DNA of 64,000 nt. Source: Lutjanus erythropterus. Its lineage: Eukaryota > Chordata > Actinopteri > Lutjaniformes > Lutjanidae. Location: assembly GCA_020091685.1 (NCBI GenBank), contig CM034604.1:13370793-13434792 (forward strand), in the 5' to 3' direction. The notes beneath the pieces were generated by a model that did not search any database, was not told where the DNA came from, and was given only the letters and a program-made list of their open reading frames with translations. Positions 32,359 through 45,228 of the stretch are shown here, piece by piece. Every line of letters starts with the position of its first letter. The stretch's first letter is position 1. Both the position numbers and the translations under genes were made by a program.

Positions 32359-32647
32359 CAGAACATCGCCTACACAACACGCCCACTCTCAACTCTCAGT
32401 CCTGCCAGAACACGACCACATACAGATGATGTTTATTGACTGGAACATGCCTGCTGACATGCTGTTATATGCTATTGTATATGTCTTAGTATCAACAACA
32501 GAAATATCCCTCTTCCTTCATCCACATCAGACTCTTCTCCCTCTTTTTGTAGCAATTCCCAAGCTCCATTTCTCCTCTATCACGACTCACACTGCAGAGA
32601 ACAAGTACGCGTGGGTATTCTCACACACACACACACACACACACACT
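32119..32647. repeat. Three (CA)n microsatellites
   Basis: Tracts lie at 32119-32158, 32288-32354 and 32622-32647. They recur in copy 2 at 49005-49035, 49163-49228 and 49496-49521 with different unit numbers. Confidence 0.95.
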
Positions 32648-33479
32648 TCTACTACGACTGCCGCCACCGCTGCTCTTGAAGTGCAGTATCCTCCTGCATC
32701 AGTGACCAATTTGTGAACAGAAGCGTATTCACAGCCGTCTGAGAAAGATAACATCAGGGAGCCCTTGAGACGGCAGACAAAGAGACTACTCACGACTCTC
32801 CTCTGAGCATCTCTTTAAGCAGCAAACACAACCTTAAGTACTGATAATAATGAATGATCAATAATCACAGCTGACGGAGGCACAAAGAGTTAAGATACTA
32901 TTATATGAAAGGAGACATCCATCATTCACAGTGTGATGATAAATAGCTGTATGTGTTATCACTGTTGTGTATCAGCCTCCTCAATGATGTGGATGATACT
33001 GTACAAGACAAGTGCTCATATCTTTAACAATAACGCATGAATTCAAACATAACAAGGATTTAAATAGATAATCTCACACAATTCAGGTAAGCCGCAAAAT
33101 CAAGTTAAATGTTTTTATCCTCTAGCTCCCTCTGCTGGAAACAAGCAGTTAAAGCAACACAAAGTCTACAATACTAAAAAGCCTAATGTCATCACTATAG
33201 TCAACATGATATATTCACAATTATGTTTTTAGTTAAGTCAGAAATTAGGTCATTTGTCAGTTAATTTAAATATTAATTGGCATTTTTTTTCAGCATATTA
33301 CTTGTACTGCTAATAGTGAGGTTGTATATAAGAATTTTAATGTTGGGTTTTAGAAAGAGATTCCATGTTGGAAATACAAAATTCTTGTTATTCTACATAA
33401 AAACACACGATCTATCTACGACTCAGCAGTACAGCAGAGTAACATCGTGCTGGTACATTAACATAAATAAATATTAAAA

Positions 33480-33740
33480 GATGATGCTGCAGGTGTTAGT
33501 TCTTGTTGTCAATAAATCTCACGACAAGAGCAAAACCAGTAGTGAAAATACAGAAAATCTGTACTCAAGTACAAGTACTGTTACATTACTGAAATATTAC
33601 TCAACTACAAGTAAAACTACTGATGTTAAAAATAGAAATATTCTTCTCAAAATGTCAGAATACAGTTACATTTTAACCATAAACATAATACATATTTCAG
33701 TGTAACTTAAAATACAGACTTTAAAAGTACAAGTACCACA
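33480..33740. repeat. Fragment of the GTACTCAAGTACAAGTACT-type hAT-like repeat
   Basis: It contains GTACTCAAGTACAAGTACTG, CAACTACAAGTAAAACTACT and AAAGTACAAGTACC, typical of the fish repeat related to 706-1544. Its duplicate is at about 50350-50615. Confidence 0.55.
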
Positions 33741-34329
33741 AAAGCAAAGCAGAGTAAGTAGATTAGAGCTAAGTAATGCATGCATGCACAATGCATTAGT
33801 CCATCTATCAATATTTTACGAGGCTCAGTGATTCCGACTGAAAACTTAAATCTTGAAATATGGCTGAGAAATATGCAGTTTAATATTTTTTAAAAGGCTC
33901 TGTCATTCTTTGAATTCACGAGTCAAATGGCTCATGAAATTCTGGAGGGGATTTCAAGTAAGTGGTAATTTGTTAAGGACTATTTTCAACTGCAGAATAA
34001 TATAGATGTGGTGTGCCTGAATTTATGGCAGCAGAATGGTGCAGTGTCAGTTGACAGTAAGAAAAATATTGAATGCTGCCAGCCTTAATCTTTAAAATAA
34101 AAAATTTAAGATGACTCAAAGGGAGAAGGATTGAAGTTGAAATAGAAATTCTGGAGGGGATTTCAATTTTCTCATAATAACGGCTAGCAAAACAAACCAG
34201 ATTGTTTATAAATGTAATTGCACCCAGAATAATTACAAAATGTTTGAGTGTCAATCGATTCCCCTGTGGTAGCAGTGTTTTCGGTGTGTTAATGTGGGAG
34301 AATCAGGGAGTATCTTGCACTCTGCTGCC

Positions 34330-34830
34330 CTCTGCTGGTCTGATTTAGTATTACAGAACCAGTTCATCCATTGTCAATGAAATAACTGTGAATTAAAATG
34401 ATGTGGATGTTAATTTCACTGATTAAGGGACAAAGCACAGCGAGGCTTCTGGTAATAAGATTCCCTGAGGCACATATCTTGAATCTCAGTTATTAATTAG
34501 AACGACTAATCCTGACCTTAAAAGCCCATCGAATATGACCTCAGAGCTGTATGCAGGCTGACAGGTTGACCCACCTGTATTACTTAGCGGAGGATTTCAA
34601 CGAACAGTTTCACTGATTTCTTGACACGTTATTAGCGGAACTACAGATGAGGTCTTAACAAACATGAACAGGATTATTCAAGGAGCGGATTTTGGAGGGT
34701 TTCCGTGATTAATAGGCTGTGAGCTGACCTGTTTCCTCGGGCCATCCTGCCGCCTGTTAGTTACAGTAATAACCATCATCTCAACATGCTGAGGAGAGGC
34801 TACACACAGAGGGTCTCACTGAATAGGTGG
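34330..34830. promoter_or_regulatory. Candidate conserved enhancer, present in both copies of the block
   Basis: This non-repetitive segment has TTATTAATTAG, ACGACTAATCC, GTGATTAATAGG and TGACCTCAGAG motifs and few differences from 51190-51690. Homeodomain-type site density suggests an enhancer, but there is no comparative evidence here. Confidence 0.25.
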
Positions 34831-36876
34831 ATACCATGATATCTAAAAAGAATTCTGCTAAAGCCGATTACAGTATCTCAAGGCAAATATTATATTATAT
34901 CTGTGTCCCTGTACATGTATACATTCATATCTGCATGCATAAAAGAATAGTAATAAGGTAAAGGGAAGTATAGAAGCCATTACTTCTCGTGAAATATTTA
35001 AAACAATGAATATAAAGGGAAACCAAGAGAGTTCCCTCTTATTAAATCATGCAGTTGTTTTTGTGTATCTTTTATCAACTTCATCACACATCATGCATTT
35101 CCAATATATGGACAATGTATACAATATCTACTGCCACTGCCAGCCACTCCTAACTGACTTAGGAGACCTCTGAAGCTCTCTTAAATAAGTAGGGAGCTGA
35201 ATGCTTAGGAAAAATTTATGGATGACACGGATCCTCAATTCGGTCAATTAGGACAAAATAACTCTTACTCTATGGTCTCTAAAAACTATTAAAATTAAAC
35301 AGTCTGAAAATGGAAACTGAATTGAGAATTAAACTGCTCCAGAATTCATAGACATGACGAGTCACAAGTAGATCTTAGATTATTTTAAGGGGGCAGAAGC
35401 AAAAAAGGTTGGAAACTACTTAAACGACTGCTTACGTCCTATTCAGTTGCATGTTTGTGTGTTTATGTTTATCATGCTGCTGTAGGCAGACTGTGGAGCC
35501 CCTTACACGGGCTGGTGAGTATTTATGGCCATGTTTTTCCTCCCCTGAAGTGAAAAGCCTCTGACCCCCAAAGCTCCCCAGCCGGCAGCTCAGACCAGTG
35601 TGACCCAGTCACCTTTGACCTCAGCTGGATAGAGCCTCAACTACAAGCTCCAGGACCCGTGAGTCACACAGGGAGCAACGCATGGAAGGAGGGATGATTT
35701 CCAGCAAAATGGATTAGTGGTGGAAGCATAATGAAATACAAACATACAGTCGGACCAAATCCCCGACCTTAAGCATATTAGTGCAGTAAAGCCTGGACAC
35801 CCTTCTTTTTTTTTCCATCCCTCTAAGCACTGGCAGATTTAGGCTGATTTAGACACATAGCCAGCAGAAATGTCTAGAAAATATAATCATAATAGGATAA
35901 TAAGCTGAATAAATATACCGCAGTACTGCCGACCACGCCAGTGTTTTTGGCGTTGTCTCCCTTTTCGAGGAGTTTCCAGATAGTCTGTCACTGTCAGAGG
36001 AAACTTTCTGATCTAAAGTAGGAGAGACGAGAGGAGACAGGGAGCAAGAGGAAGAAGAGGAGATCAATTAGATGTCCCTCAGTTATCTTCTTGTCAACTC
36101 TGAGACAGATAAACAGACAGCTGCCCGCTATAGATTAATTACACAGCAGCACTCATTAATCTGAGCCCTGTCAGAGAGTTGTAGACCCCTACATCACATC
36201 GCTGCCCCTACCATCCCTGTTTAACAGTTTCTAGTCCTTTTTCCTCTCATTAGACCGCTCTCCTGTTGTCTCATTTCTATTCACACACACGCTTTCAGCC
36301 TGTGTCTTACATTTTCAACTGTCAAGGTCAAAATGAAAATATGGATTGAAGGCATATTATATTTTGAATGTGAATGAGTTTACTACTGTATAATATCATT
36401 ATGTATTGTGCTTTGTGCTAAAATGGTGAACAAGGTAAACATTAAAGCTGCTGAACATCAGCACGTTAACATTGTCATTGTGAGCATGTTAGCATAGTGG
36501 CATTAGCATTCAGCTCAAAGCACTGCTGTGTCTCAGCACAGCCTCACAGAGCTGCTAGCAAGGCTGTAGACTCTTAGTCTGTCACTGACTGAGATTCCTG
36601 AAATAAATAATAATTGTGAAAATATGTCAATTTCCAAACATTTGTCTCCTCTATTAAATACAACAATGTCTAATTGATGTATTCTGAAACAGTAGCCTTA
36701 TGTTGTAATTTAGCCATTACATAATGCTATTGACAGGATAAAAATAAGTTAAAATAAATAATGTGTACTGAGTATAGTAATGCTATAATTTATGTTATTT
36801 TATTATTTGTTTAGTATAAAATAAAAATTATATTATTTGAAGTGTTACCAATTTTAATTAAAAATAATATAACATT

Positions 36877-37170
36877 CAGGTTAGAGAGGCGAGCCAGTTC
36901 AATCCCCAGACCAGCAGGATAAATCTGGATGGGGAAAGTGAAAGGCGGCACTTGCCCCTCCCTCATTACCACCACTGAAATGCCCTTGAGCAAGGCCCTT
37001 AACCCCAACCGCTCCAGTGGAGCTGCTCAGTAGCCAGCAGATAAGACTGTGGTTGTACTGGGCAGCTTCCAGGTGTGAATGTGTAACTGTGTGAATGTGA
37101 TCAGGGCGTTCCTGCAAAAGAAAGCATCGCTCTCAGCGTACCTACCCTGAATAAATAAAGGTTAAAAAAA
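36877..37170 (+). repeat. tRNA-derived SINE at the right end of copy 1
   Basis: AGTTCAATCCC at 36896-36906 matches a pol III B box (GGTTCRANYCC). The body has CCCTTGAGCAAGGCCCTTAA, a motif I recall from fish SINEs, and the unit ends in AATAAATAAAGGTTAAAAAAA. No A box is visible, so it is probably truncated at the 5' side. Its duplicate at 53711-53995 ends in a longer A run. Confidence 0.7.
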
Positions 37171-37175
37171 TATAT

Positions 37176-39633
37176 AGCAAGGCTGTTACTTGACAACAAG
37201 AAACCTAACCTAACCTTTTTGAAACATTCTTTTTTTCTTGTTAGATCTGACCTTTATAAATAACAATTATCTAGTTAACTAATCTTGGAAATTAAGTAAA
37301 GTTAATAGAGTCTGTCAGAGAGAAGAGAGTGAGACAGTGCAGTTAGTACCAGTGTATCGATACTGTGGAAAACTATTTCAATTTTCCAGAATCGACATGT
37401 CTTGATATATTGATAGTTTTGACCACTGCTGTGGACAGGATAAGCAGCAAATTGTATTTTAGCCACCTAAAAAATGGTCCATCTAAAAAGAAATATATTT
37501 GTTTAAGTCTATGCTATATTAAGATTATTTTCAACTCTTTACTTTGCTGTCAGACAGCCTTTTCTGATGGGAAACTGCTGTTATATAATCCAAATATCAT
37601 TCTTTCTCGCTCAAACTGACTCCGTTGGCAATCAGTAATTTTAGCTCGCGGAACATGGGGGTTGCTGGTCTACTGCTGTCTGGATCTTTTAGTGTTTGTG
37701 TTATTGTGTGACTCTGCTGAATCCAAACTAACCTTTTAAAACACAGAAGTCACACAATAACACAGACAAACAGCAGCAGTCAACCAGCAGCTCCTGTGTT
37801 CTGTGAGGTAAAATTAGTGATTTTGTCTATGGAGTTTGGTTGGTTTGGAGAGAGGGATATTTATCTTGTTTAACGGTGGTTTCCCACCATAAAGAAGCTG
37901 TCTGATTGCATAAAATATTCCAAATATATGGTACACTTAAACTGATATTGACTTTTTTAGTTGGATTTTTTTTAAAGTGGCTAAATACGTTTTGTTGCTG
38001 ACCCTGTCCACAGCAGTACATCGCTTAGCTTCCTACACGATACTCCTGTTGCTTCTTCAAACTGGGGGTGTGCTTACTGCAATCTACTGTAGGAAATACA
38101 TTCATTATGGATAAGTACCTCATTCAGTCCCACTTCAAAAAATCTGAAATATCTCTTAAAGGATGAGATAAAGCCTTTTTGTATTGTGTTATAGTTTGAC
38201 AGGTAGATTCTCAAGTGGAGCTGGTGACCTTGTTAAATCTGGCAATGCACACAATTGAGCATTTGAACTGATACAAAGCACAGAGGGGTAGTATACACAG
38301 TCGAATAATGTCCCAGAGATAAATGCTGCTCTGCATTACAGATCTGTGTCAGCACCCGGCGCTTTTCTGCTGAACCCACATGGTCAATAAATTCTCACTG
38401 TTTAAAAGGTACATGAGTAGAATTCTACTCTCAAAGATCTAATGAAATGACGAGGAATTGACCTTCAGGACACATGGGATTGATTCTTTACCACCATCCT
38501 CATGGTAATTGGCTTTGTATAGTTCTGCTCTGAATTATAAGTGAGTTGTATCGGGAATGTATGTCACACAAGAGCGCTCAGTCCTTCAAGGTTTTACAGT
38601 TCAGGAAGGCAACAATGGTTCCACAGGGAGTCGAGATGGTTCCAAGTTAAAAGGCTAAAACGCAGCATCAGCATACAAAAGTGAGTGAGTGCACATCTTA
38701 GTAAAAGGTCCCCATTCAACCCATTCTGATTAAAAGCCGTAATGGATGTGAACATGCTGAAAACTGCTGCATTAATTTCTTGTTTGGCGATGAAAATTAG
38801 TGGTCCAGCTGATTGCTTGTTTAGATAATGAATGGCGGAGCTTCACATGTTATTTACATTTATCCTGAGAGAAAAGCCTGTGATTTATAAAACCCTGGAA
38901 TATATTTTTGTAGCACCGCAGCTTTTTCTCAGGTGGTACGGCCAGGTCAGCAATTTGATTTGAAGTGGGAGTGGCGTGGAAGGCCACTGTGCAAAATTGA
39001 ACCAAATTCGACCGGCAGCATGTTAAACCATGTGTAAAATCCTCGCGATGGGCTTAGAAAACGATCCCCGGCTGGAGCTGCCGCTTTCCCCCCACCTCTG
39101 TCTTTAGGGATGGTCACACTCATTTCTGTGCAGGAGCCTTTGAAGGAAGAGGGATGTCCAGGAGCCCATTAACCCACCCTGTGCCTGTGCACTGATTCCT
39201 GACACACACCCAGACACCAGGTCACAACCTCTGGGAAAGCAACCGCCTTTTCACGCGATGCAGGCAGGTCTGCCTTTGGCTGCTGCATGCTATCCTTTTT
39301 ATTCTATTTCCAAGACTCTGAGACAGATACAAAGTGTGCATGGTAAAAATTTAAAAGTAACAATGAGGGTCAGTTTTGCAGTGACTCTTATTGGGAGTTA
39401 AAGGAGAAATCTGCAATATATTTACTGCATTAAATCATAAAATGACCATGATATCAGATATAAAGGAAACATGCTGAGTTGAAATTCTGTGACAACAATG
39501 CTACAGTTGCAGCTCCTTTGAAATGTCTATTCGGTTCTGTAATTTGTGCTATTGTTTGCCTGTTTCATGTTAATTAGAATTCAAATTGATGTTGAATATT
39601 TACCAAATGAGTTAGTGTCTGTTTATGAGTCGT
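37176..39633. other. Unduplicated spacer between the two block copies
   Basis: It holds a truncated hAT-like relative at about 37420-38161 (TGCTGTGGACAGGATAAGCA at the left, CTCATTCAGTCCCACTTC at the right). It also has a unique stretch at 38740-39260 and a broken transposon end at 39398-39633 that belongs to the 14161-14749 family and stops at the copy 2 boundary. Confidence 0.6.
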
Positions 39634-40155
39634 TGCCATGTCACTGCCTCTTATTTCTTTCATTATTCTCTACATTCCTTTGTGTCTCTTTGTCTAGTCT
39701 CTGTAATTCGTTGTGTAAGTCAGAGCTTTCTGGTCGATGGTCAGCATGAGCATTAATTGATATGTGTGCACATACAGTGGCTACTGAAGAGGGCTAATTC
39801 TATATGTGGCAGCCTCTGCCTCCTTCAGGGAATAGTAGATTAACAGCTGACACCATCTATCTGGCAGGATGGCCAGATAAAATGAATAGACTGAGAATGA
39901 GACTTAGAAATATGAGGACAGAGAGAGATAAAATGAAAGAGGAAAAGGCTGCAGGTGAATGGCAGGGGTGACTAAATGTGGGGATACATCTGTGTATTTT
40001 TTCTGAAATGTTTCTACAGACTTGTCAGGGGTGTGGAGAGCTGTGTGGAAACACGTTTCCTGGACATCCACACTAGCCATTTGGTAGCCTCTACACATGC
40101 TCTGCAGTTTACAGTAAACGCTGTCAAAGTTTCTATCATACTTATCTATAATTAC

Positions 40156-40980
40156 CTTGGTGAGGGTCTGTGAGTTTGTGAGACTCTCCGAGAGGCGAGG
40201 GTAGGTGTAGGAGCTGTATGGGTGGGCCTGAGGAGGGTTCTTGAAGGCCCCACTAGCTGCATAGGGACATTTGGCTCCTGCAGCCCAGACCCTGACCGAG
40301 ACCGCTGCCTTATGGCGGCGTGGGGCTGGTCTGTGTCACATAGGAACTCTTGGGTCGCTTGTCGTTAGCGTCCCGCAGGCCGCCGTAGCTCCACTCGCTG
40401 TCTGGGTAGTTGATCTGCTCGCTGTGTAGTGAGGCACGAGATGGTGTGCCTACTGAAGTGTCCCTGTAGTCCTGACTGGAAGAGCCACCCACAGATGCCC
40501 GGTAGTAGCCGCTGGAGCCCACCCCTCCCCGTGAGGCCACCTCGTCCGCTGGCGCCCTTTGCTCTCGAGATAGGTGTGGTAGTCCGGGGAAGCTTGCCAT
40601 AGTCTGATTTTTGGGGCATGGCGTCCGGGTAGAAGGGGCTGCGTATGGGGTGTGAGTGACCATTCTGTTTGGTGAATCGATAGTGCCTCCCAACGGCCCA
40701 GTCCCCATCTATGGAGAAGCCTGGCCTGCTGGGATCGAGAGAGTCCCTGCTGGAGGTGTCGAGGTCACAGGAGTAGCGGGAGTAGTAATGATTGAATCCA
40801 TTCTCCTCTGGAGCGTTGGGGTGACCACTGCTGGAGGGCTTGGAGCTGCTTCCAGCCTGGTGGGCGCCTGGAGGGCTCTCTTTGCGCAGGGAGTTGGAGC
40901 GCGTCACTGAGATGTTGTCAAACTCCTCCAGCAGGCCGTTAATGGAGGCATCTTTGGGTGGCGGTTCCTCGAACGATGGT
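40156..40980 (-). pseudogene. pak5: Second copy of the pak5 large exon, frame broken
   Basis: It is 825 bp against 840 bp for the intact exon. I count eight length differences, all losses: six single bases, one of three bases and one net six bases. Single-base losses occur near the exon start (in the GNRPP region), at the run before GAAGCTTGCC, and in the later linker. The acceptor (CTCGTAG) and donor (AAG/GTAATT) are both preserved. As written it cannot encode the linker. It is either a haplotype or gap-fill artefact with uncorrected errors, or a decayed tandem copy of the exon. Confidence 0.85.
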
Positions 40981-43012
40981 CTACGAGAAGAACAAACACA
41001 TTTACACTTAACATACAAAATAGTCTGCTGTCTGAGAGTTTGATGGAGACAGCCCTGATACTTTGGGTTGCAGTACATTCAGTTTCAGTTGATTCATTCC
41101 TGTCTGAAAACTGAATGAGATGAATTGAAATTCCTGTTTGATCAACTTCAGTTAACATACAACCAAGGGCGCAGATCTCACTATAGCTAAGGGGAGACAG
41201 TGGTGAATTTCAGCCCTGGGCTTATCCACTTGCACCCAAATGGGAGTCAGTTCCTACCCTACTTTATTCTCTTTAATGGTACTACTGGTAGCAGTAGTGT
41301 TGCCTGGTCTAAAGGTCTTTTCAGCGCTTTGAAACTTTTTGAAACAACAAATGCCAAACAAACAGAGCAAAAAGAACAAGCGTGAGTGAAGCAAAGTTTG
41401 TCTACATTGAAATAAGCTGGTGACTAACATTGCTGCTATCTTAGTTATAGTTATACTTTAATATATATAAGGATGTGACATAACATGTCCAAATCGATAT
41501 TATCCAGTGAGAAAATTAATCCCTCCTCACCCCTGGAATCTGCGCCCCAGCTACAAACACGTCAATTTTCAGGAATATTGGAATTTCAATTCATGTATCA
41601 GGGCTACGTGACAAGTATGAAATCAATCACCACTTGCATTAAATGAATGCGGTATTTGTCATGTTAAAGAATGGCAGGCATCAGTCTACACGTCCTCTAA
41701 TTGTTGTGAGTTGGATGCAGCTACAGAATGCATGGAGATAAATGGCGGAAACCTTGGATGCTAAAGGAAACCACTGGTGGATTGAAGGAGCTAATTCCTG
41801 CCCCATTTCCCTGCAGATTAGTTTCATTTGCAGTGGGCTGATCAGGATACATTAATAGTCGTGACGTTTGGTTTGAGTGCTCGTGAGGCACCACCAGCAT
41901 GCTGCGCACACAAGCGGAGAGAGAGGCTGAACACACATGCTCACATCTGCTTCAAAGCAAAGGCAGCTTAAACATCAGGGATGCTGCTTATCCTCCTACC
42001 TTGTGTTAAGCCCTTTACACGGATGTGTCGTGAGTCATGGGGAACTGGTGCTACAGCTGCACTCACTGAACTACACTCTGTGTGTGATGTGTGTGCATAT
42101 ATTTGGACAGTGAGGATCGCCACCTCCATACAGTGGAAATCATGATGGCAAAAGCCAGACACACAGCTTTTATCTACCTGTTTCTGTTCAACTTGGACAT
42201 TACAGGAACAATGGAAACATGCTGTGTGACTGCTGAGTGCTGAGAGGAGGCCGAGCTGTAGGGATTATTTGAATTTCAAACTCTTACATAATCTATCTGA
42301 GCCTTTTGTGATGATCAAACAAAACTGCTAAATTTTTATTTTTGTGTTTACGTGGTGTTTTCCTGCATTACAGCCTGTAAGTACCACAGTACCAAATCCA
42401 TCCAGTCAACATCTCTTCATTTGTTATATTTTGCACAATCCACATTTTCTGTTTTACAAATGCTTTTACATCAGTACTTTCCATTCCTCTCCTTGCTTTT
42501 ACCTGGATTAACGTGCTCGCCGTACTTCATGAAAGTGCCCATCATACTTTAGGGATGTTTTTATGGTCTCAGTCAGTTCGGCTCCATATGCACAAAAATT
42601 ACCCACCCACCTGTCAATGTTAACTCATGTGGCTTTCACAAGCCTGCAAAAACTCTAAAAATTATGTTCCTAAAATATCCTAAAATGAATGGGTTTGTTT
42701 GAGTTGAGTAGAGATGAGTAGAATAAAGATGAACTGAATTCAAGCAGCTAAATTAGCCAACTGTAACCCAGCATGCCTGTTCCACAGGGACAGCTGTTTA
42801 ATTCCCACTGGGGCAGCCATGGCTATAAATATACCACACATACTCATCACAGCGTGAGGCACTTACAGTACAGTAGGACCGGGTGTGTGGTATGTGATGC
42901 TAATTTGCTAGTTCACATTTAATGACAAATTCAATAAACAGTGAACACTAACAGTGTAGCTTTACTTTCAGAGTGAGTCTGAATTAGATCTGTGGACTGA
43001 AACTATGGCTGG

Positions 43013-43780
43013 GTTGCACCAGCAAGGATTATCTTTTAGCCAGATTAAATCATGGTTTAACTTTAAATTATTTTAAACTTTTAAACTATCTAAAAAAACA
43101 AGAAACATTAAAATGGAACCTTTCTTTAATCAGTCTCTTTAAATTTTAATTCTGTTGCACTAAAACTTCAAACTCTAACAATTTAAAATGTGATCTAGTA
43201 TTAATTTTAAGCTTACACTTGAGGAAGTTTAACTTTTTAAATGGCTGCCTTTTAGATGGACTGAGCAAAATAATGAGGTTCTCAAAAAATTTAAGGGACA
43301 GACTCAACATAATTGAGTTTTATGATGCATTTCTTCTTTCTGTCACTCCAGTTGATCTGTTAAAACAGGCATCTATATTTCTTAGCAGAGTTTTTCGCAA
43401 AGGTGGAGCTGAGCCATCATGAGGCGCTAAATAGGCTAACTAATTCTTTAACTTGGCTAGCAAACAATGTAATGTTAAACTTTTGTAAACTTTTTAGCTA
43501 TCTAGCAAATAATGTAACTTTTTCTAAGGAATACAGAGTAGCCAATACCCCTCCCCTTTCCCTTTCATTTTAATTTATTAATTTAATTTATTTATTTTAA
43601 TTTACATATGCAGGTATCTCCAAATTGGTTGAAATCTATCTAATTTTAGTTTATATCAATAAACAGCGATTTTAATTTAACTGTGCAGTAGAGCTCTGCT
43701 TAAATTTTAATCTGGATTTACTCATTTTAAACCTAGTATTACTAATTATCTTCAGGTTAAATTAATCTTGTTGGTGCAAC
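43013..43780. repeat. MITE with GTTGCACCA ends, fuller copy
   Basis: It has inverted ends GTTGCACCAGCAA and TTGTTGGTGCAAC. It includes the 183 bp (43137-43319) absent from the copy 1 element. Confidence 0.65.
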
Positions 43781-44247
43781 TCAGTATATGCCACTAAAAT
43801 GAATAAAATCTGACTCAAACTTTTTCTATTTTCACTCAAGAAATAAAAATGCAACAAACCCATTGTTTTGTTCACGTGTACTTTAGTCTTTTCCGCTGAA
43901 CCACTTAACCTGACAGTGTCACATCAGCAAGTTCTCTGACACTCTTTGACAGTGCTCAAGCCTCGCTGTCTGTCACACAACTGTCATACTTGTCTCTGCT
44001 GTAGTTTGTCCATGTCACATGTGCTGAGGCAGAGTCTCAGAAAAGCCGGGATAATCATCAGCTCTCTGCAACATTGTGCTGACACAGGGCTACATCAAGA
44101 CTACCTGCAAACTGCCACAGCAAACACACCCATTCCTCTCATCTTACAAGATAAACTGTAGCTCAACTAAGCTACCACATTTATTAAAAATAGTATTATC
44201 ACCTATTATTGGACAGTGTCTTTTCCTTTTCACTCCTCCTAGACTGC

Positions 44248-44610
44248 GTCCATCCATTCCATTGTCCATAACCGCTATCTAGAAGGGTCATGGTGGGCTG
44301 GAGCCTGTCCCAGCTGACACTGGGCGAGAGGCAGAGCACACCCTGGACAAGTCGCCAGAGACAGACATCCATTCACTCTCCAATCACACCTATGGACAAT
44401 TTAGAGTCACCAATTAACCTATTATGCTGCATGTTTTTGGACTGTGGGAGGAAGCCGCAGTTACCTGGACAGAACCACGTGGACACGAGGGAACATGCGA
44501 ACTCCACAAAAAGCCCTGCCCCAGCCACAAACTCCCAGCGCCCCAGCCGTGGGGTTCAAACTCAGGACCGTCTTGCTGTGAGGCAGCAGTGCCACCATGA
44601 TGCCCACAAT
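44248..44610 (+). repeat. Teleost GACTGTGGGAGGAAGCC-core repeat (copy 2 block)
   Basis: It is collinear with 27305-27672, with several single-base losses (ACCGCTATCTAGAAG against ACCGCTTATCCTAGAAG). Confidence 0.75.
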
Positions 44611-45228
44611 GAGAAATGTGAATCTACACACTCACTTGTTAGAAAAGGATACTGAAAAGTAGCCATACAATTTTTCATACAAACAAGCACATGACAGCAC
44701 TGCAAATAAATCACAGGGGTTGCTATAGCAACCTACCTTTTTCTCGCTCTTTCACAACTTCAAATTTAAATGTCTAACACAACTTTTTATTTCTGACTTG
44801 TACCTACTGGTTTTCTTTAGTTTCTTTGGTGCTTGAAGAGCTGAATGCAACTGTTTCAGCCAAAAATAAAGCCTCTGCACAACCTTTTCCTATTACTGAG
44901 GCTGGTTCTTTCACACATCATCTCTCCATTCTATTTTGTTCTTTAGTACACCTCCCCTCTCCCTCTTTAACACTCCAGTTGCTCTCCTCTGTTTGAGAGC
45001 TATAGGCTGTTTGGTGCCGTGACCTGGAACCCAAGGTGAAATGGCCTATAAAAGCAGTGAGTAAAGTCTTGGGAGAGGCAGAGGCTGCAGGACGGATGGT
45101 CTTTTAAAGGGGCTGGTGAGTGGAAATCTATCATGATTTGGACAGATGTTGCAGTACATAGAGCAGACTTGGGCTGACATAAAAATTATAAGTCACACAG
45201 TCATGAAAAAATCACTTTTCATGTTGTT

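Noticed and set aside
32186-32716. 176-codon plus-strand frame
   Set aside because: Its length comes from a His-Thr run translated from (CA)n, with no protein-like features outside it.
43219-43422. 67-codon frame in copy 2 not present in copy 1
   Set aside because: It lies within the MITE and has no similarity that I recognise.
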